From: CAJPSE01 sp963514535
GTDB lineage: Bacteria; Synergistota; Synergistia; Synergistales; Aminobacteriaceae
Assembly (NCBI GenBank): GCA_963514535.1
Contig: CAUPUB010000019.1
Location: 1-28,701 of the forward strand
Direction of reading: 5' to 3'
DNA length: 28,701 bases
Shown here: positions 17,588-24,042 of the stretch, in pieces
Numbering within the stretch: the first letter of the stretch is position 1
Layout of the letters: each line of letters opens with the position of its first letter
Made by a program: the position numbers and the translations under genes
Notes under the pieces: generated by a model
What the model saw: the letters and a program-made list of their open reading frames with translations, nothing else
Told to the model about the DNA's origin: nothing
The model's database searches: none

Positions 17588-18437
17588 GAGGGGGAGAGAG
17601 GACGGGAAGAGTAACAGGGGGTGGAATGGAGGGCGGCTTTTTCCCGTGGGGTCGCTGCTGGCGGCCCTGCTGTGTCTGGCCGTGTCCTGTGGCGCAGGGG
17701 TGGCGGCGCTGGTTCGGGACGTCGCTACACGCTTCGCGAGGGAGCGCCCCTCGGCGTGGGGGATGGACCTTCCCGGGGTCCTGCGTCGGGCTTCCGTGGA
17801 GGACCGGGTCGTGGCCCTGACGTTCGACGCCTGCGGCGGGGCGAGGCGGGGCCGTGACGATTACGACCGGGGTCTGATCGCCTTTCTGGAGTCGGAGAGG
17901 ATCCCCGCGACGCTCTTCCTCAACCTGCGGTGGATTCGCGCTCATCCGGAAACGGCCAGGGCCCTCGCGGGCAACCCGCTCTTCGAGATCGGAAACCATG
18001 GAGCGAAGCACCGCCCCCTGTCGGTCTCGGGCCGCCGGGTCTACGGAATCCGGGGGACGGCGAGCGCTGCGGAGGCCGTGGAGGAGGTGGAGGCCGGCAT
18101 CGGGCCCATCATGGCCATGACGGGCCGTCGGCCGCTTTTCTTTCGATCGGGAACCGCACACTACGACGACGTGGCCCTGCGCATCCTGGAGGCGCTGGGC
18201 TGTCGGGCCGCGGGGTTCAGCGTGAACGGCGACGAGGGCGGGACGCTGTCCGCGGGGGCGGTGAGGCGCAGGCTGCTCTCCGTCCGGCCGGGGGACATCG
18301 TCCTGTGCCACATGAACCGCCCCGCATCCGGGACGGCCGAGGGCGTGCGGCAGGCCGTCCCGGAACTGCTGCGCCGCGGCTTCCGGTTCGTCACCCTGGA
18401 GGAGCTGCTGTCGCTGGAGCGCGGTCGATCGCCCTGA
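17571..18437 (+). CDS. Polysaccharide deacetylase, C-terminus altered by insertion
   Basis: A 288-aa NodB-homology enzyme, probably N-anchored or exported through a hydrophobic segment at about 27-46. The catalytic and metal site is the TFDACGG form of the usual TFDDG. Other family motifs are EIGNHGAKHRP (metal histidines), FFRSGTAHYD and ILCHMN near the end. It should remove N-acetyl groups from a cell-wall or capsular sugar. The start at 17571 or 17586 is equally supported by duplicated ribosome sites. The protein now ends RSP and stop at the edge of the inserted segment; the second copy of its last 100 bp continues to a stop five codons further on. All catalytic motifs are upstream, so it is probably still active. 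Confidence 0.88.
   Translation: MGGMRMRGREDGKSNRGWNGGRLFPVGSLLAALLCLAVSCGAGVAALVRDVATRFARERPSAWGMDLPGVLRRASVEDRVVALTFDACGGARRGRDDYDRGLIAFLESERIPATLFLNLRWIRAHPETARALAGNPLFEIGNHGAKHRPLSVSGRRVYGIRGTASAAEAVEEVEAGIGPIMAMTGRRPLFFRSGTAHYDDVALRILEALGCRAAGFSVNGDEGGTLSAGAVRRRLLSVRPGDIVLCHMNRPASGTAEGVRQAVPELLRRGFRFVTLEELLSLERGRSP
18335..18434. repeat. 100-bp perfect direct repeat, left copy
   Basis: This copy is the 3' end of the deacetylase reading frame up to the Pro codon before its stop. It is identical over 100 bp to 20116-20215, which lies 1781 bp away. Identity stops abruptly at both ends (AC versus CA before; TGA versus GGA after). Confidence 0.97.
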
Positions 18438-18454
18438 CAGTGCTTCCCTAGATT

Positions 18455-18472
18455 GTAAATTCAAGAATTTAC
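18455..18472. repeat. 18-bp palindrome near the left end of the insert
   Basis: GTAAATTCAAGAATTTAC is a perfect 8-bp inverted repeat with a 2-nt centre. It lies 20 bp inside the insert and just before the first 25-bp repeat. It may be a protein-binding site for mobility or regulation. Confidence 0.5.
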
Positions 18473-18473
18473 C

Positions 18474-18498
18474 TGTTGCGTTTGACTCGACAAGCCAG
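18474..18498. repeat. 25-bp direct repeat, left copy
   Basis: Identical over 25 bp to 19923-19947 (starts TGTTGCGTTTGA). It lies about 175 bp upstream of the cargo gene start. With the right copy it frames that gene exactly. Confidence 0.95.
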
Positions 18499-18555
18499 GC
18501 TTTTTCCTCTAAAATGAACACAAAGGCTTTGTCCCTGCTTGGCTTTTTTATAAGC

Positions 18556-18591
18556 GCTGTCGGTATGAGAACAGAACCTTGTACCGACAGC
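18556..18591 (+). promoter_or_regulatory. Long inverted repeat in the leader of the cargo gene
   Basis: GCTGTCGGTA (18556-18565) and TACCGACAGC (18582-18591) are perfect 10-bp arms around a 16-nt centre. It is about 85 bp upstream of the start codon and could be an operator or an mRNA leader hairpin. Confidence 0.5.
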
Positions 18592-18674
18592 ATGAAGGGG
18601 TCTGTAGCGGATTAGGGGAAAGAGCCTGAGATTTTTAATTTTCAAAATATTTGTTTGCTAAAGGAGCCCATAAG

Positions 18675-19922
18675 ATGAATATCGCAATGCCTTTAACTCC
18701 CTTTGCAAGCTCTTGTTCAAGAAATTTTTCAGATATCGTCAATCGCTCAATCTCCGTCGCAGGGGATCTGGAGGAAGACGCGACCTCTTTCATGAAAAAA
18801 AACGGAGAGAAAGCGGCGAAAAACGATGAGCTTCTGATATCGTCTGCCGCTTCATCAAAGAGGGGCGTTTCAATATCCCAATCGCCGGCCGGCATTCACG
18901 GAAAAGATAGGCTTCTGATATCGTCTGCCACTTCATCAACAGAGGGTGTTTCAAGACCTCAATCGCCGATCGGCGTTTTCGGAAAGGCAGTTTCCAAGGA
19001 GGGGGTCTGGGAGTCCTTTTTCGATATGGGAGCGATGTTCCAGCGCTACAATGGCCCAGGAGAAGCATCCCGGAAAATGGAACCTGTCAATGGCGCGGAT
19101 GGCACAAAGTTAAAGGACAGCGATTGGTTGTTTGAATATAACAGCACAGGGGCTTTTGATCCCGAGAACAAAGCCGCGCATAGCGTCCAGATGCTGATGT
19201 CAACCTCGGGAATGTCGTCATTCAGGATGCGTGCGCGCTTTCATGAAACTTCTACGGATAAGGAGCGTTTGGTCGTAGTTGAAACCTTTGAAGAGGCCGA
19301 AGGGACTCAGACCTATTTGGTGGATTTGAACAAGGTCGATGCCAGCAATGCAACCCTGGTGGAGGGATTTGCCATGCTGGCTGACGCTTATGGCTCCGCT
19401 TACGATTCCGGCGAGAAAAGCGCGGAGGATGTATGGCATACGCTGATTGGCTTCAGCCACATTATCCAGCCTTTCAACAGAGGGAAGCACGAAGAAAAGT
19501 TTGCTTTTGAGACTCGAATGAACTTCATTGGCGGAGATGAGTCAACAGAAAAATTTCCCCCTGGAGACACCTCAAAAAGCGCATCCAATTCTCCGGTTTC
19601 CGATTTTCCAGTTTCTGACTTTCCAGTTTCTGATTTTTCTAGGGCAGGCGAGACAGGCAGGAAGGGAAAGGCAGACGGCACTCCCGTTTCGGGGTTCCCC
19701 ATTGCCACCGGTGCGGCAAGCCGGTTATCCGTTTTCCAGGACTTTTTGGGAAAAAACCTTGTCAATCAAAAGAGTGCGTCGTTGGCATTGTGGGTTGCGA
19801 GAAATTTGCATATCAATACGGCTGACATTCTCAATGCCTATAAAACCGCAGACGAATTTCGCCCTGGGGCGGAGGAGCGCTCTCAGCGGTTTTCCGACAG
19901 GTCAACGCTCTTATTCGCTTAA
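18675..19922 (+). CDS. Unrecognised 415-aa cargo protein of the inserted segment
   Basis: I do not recognise this protein. AAGGAG lies 8 nt before the ATG at 18675. There is no signal peptide or membrane helix, so it should be cytoplasmic. The N-terminal third is Ser-rich and contains two 27-residue repeats (LLISSAASSKRGVS... and LLISSATSSTEGVS..., about 53-106). A more conserved-looking alpha/beta region follows (about 115-290). A triple PVSDF repeat (about 307-321) is followed by a helical end. Codon use is AT-richer than the neighbours, which suggests transfer. It is the only gene in the insert and is followed by a terminator. It could be selfish cargo, a defence or toxin gene, or a surface-related factor; nothing in the sequence decides. 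Confidence 0.75.
   Translation: MNIAMPLTPFASSCSRNFSDIVNRSISVAGDLEEDATSFMKKNGEKAAKNDELLISSAASSKRGVSISQSPAGIHGKDRLLISSATSSTEGVSRPQSPIGVFGKAVSKEGVWESFFDMGAMFQRYNGPGEASRKMEPVNGADGTKLKDSDWLFEYNSTGAFDPENKAAHSVQMLMSTSGMSSFRMRARFHETSTDKERLVVVETFEEAEGTQTYLVDLNKVDASNATLVEGFAMLADAYGSAYDSGEKSAEDVWHTLIGFSHIIQPFNRGKHEEKFAFETRMNFIGGDESTEKFPPGDTSKSASNSPVSDFPVSDFPVSDFSRAGETGRKGKADGTPVSGFPIATGAASRLSVFQDFLGKNLVNQKSASLALWVARNLHINTADILNAYKTADEFRPGAEERSQRFSDRSTLLFA
18831..18992 (+). repeat. Two 81-bp in-frame repeats in the cargo gene
   Basis: Units 18831-18911 and 18912-18992 both begin CTTCTGATATCGTCTGCC and encode 27 residues each. They differ at several bases, so the duplication is not recent. Confidence 0.9.
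19593..19637 (+). repeat. Three 15-bp in-frame repeats in the cargo gene
   Basis: CCGGTTTCCGATTTT, CCAGTTTCTGACTTT and CCAGTTTCTGATTTT follow each other and encode PVSDF three times. A looser PVSGF copy follows about 45 bp later. Confidence 0.92.
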
Positions 19923-19947
19923 TGTTGCGTTTGACTCGACAAGCCAG
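19923..19947. repeat. 25-bp direct repeat, right copy
   Basis: Identical to 18474-18498. It begins directly after the stop codon of the cargo gene. Confidence 0.95.
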
Positions 19948-19960
19948 CGGCTACCAAAGC

Positions 19961-20036
19961 GGGGCGCTCCCCCCACCTCGGACTTACGCCCTTCTGGTGA
20001 AGGTTATCGCGCTTTGAGGCTGCGGATGAAGTCCGC
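19961..20036. other. Chain of three short hairpins downstream of the cargo gene
   Basis: GGGG-CGCT-CCCC (19961-19972), CCTTC-TGGT-GAAGG (19990-20003) and GCGGA-TGAAG-TCCGC (20022-20036) are perfect small stems, followed at once by the terminator hairpin. Four stems in about 112 nt suggest a structured RNA 3' end or a folded single-strand DNA site. Confidence 0.5.
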
Positions 20037-20041
20037 AAGAG

Positions 20042-20079
20042 CTGCTACAAGCTTTGTGAGAGCTTGTAGCAGTTTTGTT
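20042..20079 (+). terminator. Rho-independent terminator of the cargo gene
   Basis: CTGCTACAAGCT (20042-20053) pairs perfectly with AGCTTGTAGCAG (20061-20072) around a 7-nt loop, followed by TTTTGTT. Confidence 0.85.
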
Positions 20080-20115
20080 ATTCTCTTCACGCTATTACAG
20101 TCCTCCAACCTTGCA

Positions 20116-20233
20116 GGCCGAGGGCGTGCGGCAGGCCGTCCCGGAACTGCTGCGCCGCGGCTTCCGGTTCGTCACCCTGGAGGAGCTGCTGTCGCTGGAG
20201 CGCGGTCGATCGCCCGGATCGTCGAACCGTTAA
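20116..20233 (+). pseudogene. Orphaned 3' end of the deacetylase, right copy of the 100-bp repeat
   Basis: 20116-20215 is identical to the deacetylase 3' end at 18335-18434. In the deacetylase frame it continues with Gly-Ser-Ser-Asn-Arg and TAA (20231-20233). This TAA overlaps the stop of the convergent VOC gene (20230-20232). That tight packing suggests this is the original gene end and that the inserted segment has separated it from the body of the gene. Confidence 0.75.
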
Positions 20234-20661
20234 AATTTCAGCAAACCGTTCTCGTCGAATTGAAAATCCGGCCCCCATGCCACTTCCCAACAATAGCCGT
20301 CGGGGTCGGAAAAATATGCGTGATAACCGCCCCAGAAGGCATCCTGCGGTTCCTTCACGACGGTTCCTCCCGCATTCCTGACCAACTCGATGGTTCTATC
20401 GACGTCCCTCTTCTCCGCTACGTTGTAGGCCAGGGTAATGCCGCAAAATTCGTTCCCTGTTTGGAGTGGACCATCCTTGCCGATGTCCTTTGCCAAGAGG
20501 TCCAGGGGATACAATTCAAATTTCGTCCCCGGCGTATCGAAAAAGCATACGGGCGGATTGTCCTCCTTGCAGTCCGTTTTGAACCCCAGGCCGTCCCGGT
20601 AAAATTTCATCGATCTCTCCATGTTCCTGACGCCCAGGCAGATGCAGGTGATCTTGTTCAT
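20230..20661 (-). CDS. VOC (glyoxalase/bleomycin-resistance) family protein
   Basis: A 143-aa protein with two beta-alpha-beta-beta-beta modules. The first begins ITCICLGVRNMERSMKFYRDGLGF and ends KFELYPLD; the second contains GGTVVKEPQDAFWGGYHAYFSDPDGYCWEVAW. Candidate metal ligands are the Glu of FELYPL, the His of YHAYF and the Glu of CWEVAW. The His often found in the first strand is a Cys here, so metal binding may differ. The substrate is unknown. It is 27 nt downstream of the S9 peptidase and last in the operon. Confidence 0.85.
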   Translation of the reverse strand: MNKITCICLGVRNMERSMKFYRDGLGFKTDCKEDNPPVCFFDTPGTKFELYPLDLLAKDIGKDGPLQTGNEFCGITLAYNVAEKRDVDRTIELVRNAGGTVVKEPQDAFWGGYHAYFSDPDGYCWEVAWGPDFQFDENGLLKF

Positions 20662-20688
20662 CTTGTTTCAGCCTCCGCATATTCTCCC

Positions 20689-22647
20689 CTAAAGGTGATT
20701 GTTGAACCAATCGCAGATCTCCCGAAGCCGCGCCAGTCGGTTTTTGGGCTTTCCCGATCGGCTGAGCTCGTGGTTCTCGCCCCTGAAGACGCACATTCTG
20801 GACTCCACGCCCAGGACCTTCAGGGCGGTGAACATCTGGAAGCCCTGATTCAACTCGCAGCGGAAGTCCTCGGTCGAATGGATGAAGAGGGTGGGGGTCC
20901 GGGCCCGGTCGGCGTACCGCACGGGCGACTCCGCCCACGCGGCCTCCGGGTTGCTCCAGGGCGTTCCCAGGTGCTGGTCCTCGACGTAGTAGTAGCCGAT
21001 GTCGCATCCCCCGAACTTGGAGACCCAGTTGGCGATGCCCCTCTGGGAGACGGCCGCCTTGAAGCGGTCCGTCTTGGTGATGATCCAGTTCGTCATGTAG
21101 CCGCCGTAGGAGCCGCCGGTCACCCCCAGACGCTCGGGATCGATGAACTCCAGGTTCTTGACGCACCAGTCCGTGAAGGCCATCAGGTCCCGGTAATCGG
21201 CGTCCCCGTAGCGTCCGCGGATGTCCTCGAACGCGCTGCCCCGTCCGTCGCCGCCCCGGGGGTTGCAGTAGATGACGGCGTAGCCCCGTGCGGCCCAGCA
21301 CTGCATCTCGTGATGGTACACGTCCCCGAAGGCGGCCTTGGGTCCGCCGTGGATGTGCAGGATCGTGGGGTACCTCTCTCCCTCGCGGAAGTTGACGGGG
21401 CGCATGTACCATCCGTCCAGGACCCATCCGTCTCCATTATCCACCGAGACGTGGATGGGCTGCGACAGGCTCAGCTCCTCGAAGAGCGGCCGGTTGAAGG
21501 CGGTAACGCGCCTCTCGGCGCCCCCCTCCAGGATATGGAGCTCGGGCAGGTCCAGCCCCTCGTAGGCGACGTAGGCGATGCGGCGGTCCGATACCGCGTA
21601 GTCGATGACGGCGGAGACGGACGAGGTCAGGGTCTTCAGACGTCCGTCCGGCGTCACGGAGCAGATGCGGCTCTTCATGACGTCGGTGGTGCAGCAGATC
21701 AGCCCCATGCCGCTAGGGAAGATGGCCCCGCTCAGGTCCGAGCAGCCGTAGCTGGAGTCCGACACGATGGCGTGTCCCAGGCTGGAGTCGAGCTCCGGGG
21801 TCAGGCAGCCGAGCCTGCCGTCCCGCAGGTGGTAGACCCGCGCGTTTTGATTGACCCCCGTGCTCCTGCGGTCCGTGGCGGTGACGACGACCTCTCCATC
21901 ACTCCAGGCGGCGTGCTTGAAGGTGTACGCCAGGCCCGTCGTAAGGCACCGGCAGTCCCCCGAGGCGAGGTCCAGCTCGTAGACGGCGTTGTCGGGGAGC
22001 TTGACGTCCCTGTAGTCCGAGGCCACGAGCAGCGCGGCGGTGCGCTTCGCGTCCAGAGCCGTCCGTGTGACATCCAGCATGGGTGGGGTCAGGCGCGTGA
22101 ATTCACCCTTCGTCCCGTCGTAGATGCCCAGGCCGGTGCGCCGCTGCCCGATGTAGCCCTTGCCGTTGGCCATAAAGGGAAGCTGCTCGAAGACCATTAT
22201 GTCCGCGTCCTCGGCGTTTTGGCCGTCGCACTCGCGTTCGAAGACCGCCGTGATGAGGTAGCGCTCCCCGGGGAGCGCCTGGATGGCGTTTGCGGCGTGG
22301 GGAATCTCGAAGAGAAGCTTTGCCTCGCCGCCGTCGACGTCGATGGAGTAGAAACGGGTCGCAGCGTTTGCCTTTGCATGGGAACACCTGGGGTCGCCGC
22401 GCTTCGAGGCGAAGACGATCCGTGTCCCGTCGAGGCTCCAGCAGAAGAACTGCTCCGAGCCGGAGACGGTCAGCCGCCTGTTCGTCCCGGCGGTGAGGTC
22501 GGCGATCCAGATGTCCGACGCATAGCCGTTCTTCTCCAGGTCGGGGCGGCTGACGCGGTAGGCGACCCTCTCCCCGTCGGGGGAGAAGGCGGGGTTCGAC
22601 AGGAAGTGGAAGCCGAGAAGATCCTTGTGTTCGACAGGGCGTTTCAT
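20689..22647 (-). CDS. S9-family prolyl oligopeptidase-type peptidase
   Basis: A 652-aa cytoplasmic serine peptidase of the acylaminoacyl/prolyl oligopeptidase group. The N-terminal half is a beta-propeller (for example NPAFSPDGERVAYRVSRPDL and IWIADLTAG). The C-terminal alpha/beta hydrolase has the nucleophile S513 in GGSYGG, D594 in STEDFR and H626 in GENHEL, a complete triad. It cleaves short peptides. I start at the ATG at 22647 (MKRPVEHK), with AGGAGGT 10 nt upstream. It follows a TIGR04076 gene by 72 nt in a probable GntR-controlled operon, which suits peptide catabolism. Confidence 0.92.
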   Translation of the reverse strand: MKRPVEHKDLLGFHFLSNPAFSPDGERVAYRVSRPDLEKNGYASDIWIADLTAGTNRRLTVSGSEQFFCWSLDGTRIVFASKRGDPRCSHAKANAATRFYSIDVDGGEAKLLFEIPHAANAIQALPGERYLITAVFERECDGQNAEDADIMVFEQLPFMANGKGYIGQRRTGLGIYDGTKGEFTRLTPPMLDVTRTALDAKRTAALLVASDYRDVKLPDNAVYELDLASGDCRCLTTGLAYTFKHAAWSDGEVVVTATDRRSTGVNQNARVYHLRDGRLGCLTPELDSSLGHAIVSDSSYGCSDLSGAIFPSGMGLICCTTDVMKSRICSVTPDGRLKTLTSSVSAVIDYAVSDRRIAYVAYEGLDLPELHILEGGAERRVTAFNRPLFEELSLSQPIHVSVDNGDGWVLDGWYMRPVNFREGERYPTILHIHGGPKAAFGDVYHHEMQCWAARGYAVIYCNPRGGDGRGSAFEDIRGRYGDADYRDLMAFTDWCVKNLEFIDPERLGVTGGSYGGYMTNWIITKTDRFKAAVSQRGIANWVSKFGGCDIGYYYVEDQHLGTPWSNPEAAWAESPVRYADRARTPTLFIHSTEDFRCELNQGFQMFTALKVLGVESRMCVFRGENHELSRSGKPKNRLARLREICDWFNNHL

Positions 22648-22719
22648 GAACGTGAGTACCTCCTGGAAGGGGTTCAAAAAAGGCGTCCCGCTGCTCCGGG
22701 CGGGGGGACGGAGCTGTAC

Positions 22720-23031
22720 TTATCGGGCTTCGTCGGCTGGGACCACGTCGATACGAAAGACGTTGATCACGTCCGGGTCGGGGCAGCAGAACGCGATGGA
22801 GTCCGTGCTCCTGCATGGGGGGATGGAACCCCCATAGCGCAGGATGTCGATGTAGGGAAAGCCCGTGTGCAGGGCCATAGGGCAGAGCTTGCCGCGCTCG
22901 GTGTCGTAGTCGAAGGTGTCCCCGACCCTGTGCCCCCTGTGGCAGCCGTGAGGCCCCCTGCGTTCGATCAGGGTCAGGACGATTCCGGGTCGTTTTCGTT
23001 GAGCGATGCTGGTGGTCTTTTCCTTTTCCAT
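22720..23031 (-). CDS. TIGR04076-family protein
   Basis: A 103-aa protein with the pattern of the TIGR04076 family: HRGHRVGDTF near the start, CPMALHTGFPYIDILRYGG in the middle and FCCPDPDVINVFRIDVV at the end. Conserved Cys and His residues suggest metal or cofactor binding, but the function is unknown. Its ATG is 1 nt after the GntR stop, so the two are coupled. Confidence 0.82.
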   Translation of the reverse strand: MEKEKTTSIAQRKRPGIVLTLIERRGPHGCHRGHRVGDTFDYDTERGKLCPMALHTGFPYIDILRYGGSIPPCRSTDSIAFCCPDPDVINVFRIDVVPADEAR

Positions 23032-23032
23032 G

Positions 23033-23845
23033 TTATTCCTCTTCCTCCTTGCTCATATAGCTCTGCAGCTCCAGGGAGGTCTTCTCCAGGTGCCGGGACA
23101 AAGCCTCGAGCGCGGCGCCACGGTCCCTGGCCTTGACGGCTTCGAGGATGGCCCGGTGCTGGGTCTCGGACTCCTCCCTCATGGAGGCGAGATGCAGGCG
23201 GATGTACCGGTCCACCTGCTGCCGAAGCCGGGCGATGTGGTCGAGCGTCATGGGACGGTCGGCGGACTCGTAGAGCAGGGTGTGAAACAGGATGTTCTGC
23301 TCTCTCCAGACGATGCAGTCCGGCTCGGCCTCCATCTTGTCGAGGAGCTTCTCCGCCGCGACCATCGTCCCCTCCGTTATGGAGGGGAAGGCGATGCGCA
23401 GGACGTTCGTCTCCAGGGCGGCGATCATCTCGTAGATCTCGCGCGTCTCCCCTGCGCTCAGGCCTGTGACGACGGCCCCACGCCGGCCATGGAAATCGAC
23501 CAGCCCCTCCATCTCCAGCAGGCGGAGCGCCTCGCGCAGCGGGATGGGGCTGACCCTGAGGCGTTCCGCCAGCAGGCTCTGATGCAGGGGCTCGCCGTCC
23601 GCCAGCAGGCCGCGATAGATGGCCTCCCGAAGGATGTTGGCGATGTAGTAGGGGGCCGGGTTGTCCTTGAGATGAATAGGAATGAGCCGCTCCAGGGAGC
23701 GATAAGGGGCCTCCGTTTCCCTGGCTTCTATTTCCCTGGCCTCTATTTCCCGGGCTTCTATTTTCAAGGCTTCCACTTTTATGGCTTCCACGTCCTTTCC
23801 CGAGGGGACCGAGCCGTTCGAGGATGACCTGCGCGTTCGTTTCAT
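23033..23845 (-). CDS. GntR-family regulator with FCD ligand-binding domain
   Basis: Up to 270 aa. A winged helix (about 65-125; IANILREAIYRGLLADGEPLH, then RLRVSPIPLREALRLLEMEGLV) is followed by an all-helical FadR C-terminal domain (about 135-265) that usually binds a carboxylic acid, often with a metal (ENVL-like, QHRAILEAVKARD). It probably represses the operon it heads and perhaps the divergent binding protein. The first 45 residues are odd: a 15-bp repeat encodes EIEAR-like units. The ATG at 23845 lies upstream of the start predicted from a TATAAT just before it. A GTG at 23776 is an alternative start. Family is firm; the start is not. Confidence 0.88.
   Translation of the reverse strand: MKRTRRSSSNGSVPSGKDVEAIKVEALKIEAREIEAREIEARETEAPYRSLERLIPIHLKDNPAPYYIANILREAIYRGLLADGEPLHQSLLAERLRVSPIPLREALRLLEMEGLVDFHGRRGAVVTGLSAGETREIYEMIAALETNVLRIAFPSITEGTMVAAEKLLDKMEAEPDCIVWREQNILFHTLLYESADRPMTLDHIARLRQQVDRYIRLHLASMREESETQHRAILEAVKARDRGAALEALSRHLEKTSLELQSYMSKEEEE
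23711..23800 (-). repeat. Six 15-bp tandem units in the GntR N-terminal coding region
   Basis: Six units (23711, 23726, 23741, 23756, 23771, 23786) share TTC-(C/T)A-TTT-CC-TGGC; the middle ones are nearly identical. They encode repeated Glu-Ile-Glu-Ala-Arg on the minus strand. The region lies between the possible start codons and the DNA-binding domain. Confidence 0.9.
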
Positions 23846-23847
23846 TC

Positions 23848-23876
23848 ATTATAGTGCATGTCATAGTGCATGTCGC
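23848..23876 (-). promoter_or_regulatory. Possible promoter of the GntR operon
   Basis: On the minus strand TATAAT (23848-23853) lies 17 nt from GCGACA (23871-23876). A 12-bp tandem duplication (23851-23862, 23863-23874) spans it. Initiation would be near 23841, just inside the longest reading frame. Confidence 0.4.
23851..23874. repeat. Perfect 12-bp tandem duplication
   Basis: ATAGTGCATGTC occurs twice in succession. It covers the spacer of the possible GntR promoter, so copy number would alter promoter spacing. Confidence 0.85.
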
Positions 23877-23911
23877 CGGGCTTCGGGCTTCGCACCTCTG
23901 AGGGGGGCAAT

Positions 23912-23927
23912 AAAATAAATTTATTTT
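23912..23927. promoter_or_regulatory. Perfect 16-bp palindrome, candidate operator
   Basis: AAAATAAATTTATTTT lies between the divergent GntR operon and the binding-protein gene, 5 bp before the -35 of the latter. It is a candidate site for the GntR protein, though AT-rich palindromes can arise by chance. Confidence 0.45.
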
Positions 23928-23932
23928 TCATG

Positions 23933-23961
23933 TTGCTTTTATTCATGAACAAAAGTATAAT
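23933..23961 (+). promoter_or_regulatory. Promoter of the substrate-binding protein gene
   Basis: TTGCTT (23933-23938) and a perfect TATAAT (23956-23961) are separated by 17 nt. Initiation is expected near 23968, about 75 nt before the start codon. Confidence 0.75.
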
Positions 23962-24042
23962 ACACGCACCCAAGGTTCGGCTTTCGTCCTTAGCGTTTCC
24001 GGCGGGCCGATGGGGACTCGAAGTATAGGGGAGGAAAGCGGG

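Larger units (their letters stand above)
18435..20115. mobile_element. 1681-bp inserted segment of unknown type
   Basis: The segment lies between two 100-bp perfect copies of the deacetylase 3' end. It is visibly richer in A and T than its neighbours. It has one large gene (18675-19922), nested 25-bp direct repeats, inverted repeats upstream and a chain of hairpins downstream. No transposase, integrase or terminal inverted repeat is visible. The ends read TG...CA. The repeats are far longer than normal target duplications, so integration by a single crossover, or a trans-acting recombinase with a long att identity, is more likely. An assembly artefact is a possible alternative. Confidence 0.6.

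Noticed and set aside
18492..18508. AAGCC-A-GGCTT followed by a T-run as a terminator for the deacetylase.
   Set aside because: A one-base loop cannot form a hairpin; any real stem would be too short.
18435..20115. Terminal inverted repeats of a transposon at the insert ends.
   Set aside because: Comparing the left end with the reverse complement of the right end shows only TG in common; no convincing inverted repeat or transposase was found.
19528..23136. A 1202-codon open frame on the plus strand opposite the peptidase operon.
   Set aside because: It is an antisense shadow in GC-rich sequence: the minus strand holds an S9 peptidase with a complete triad, TIGR04076 and VOC proteins, while this frame has no recognisable domain and crosses the insert boundary.
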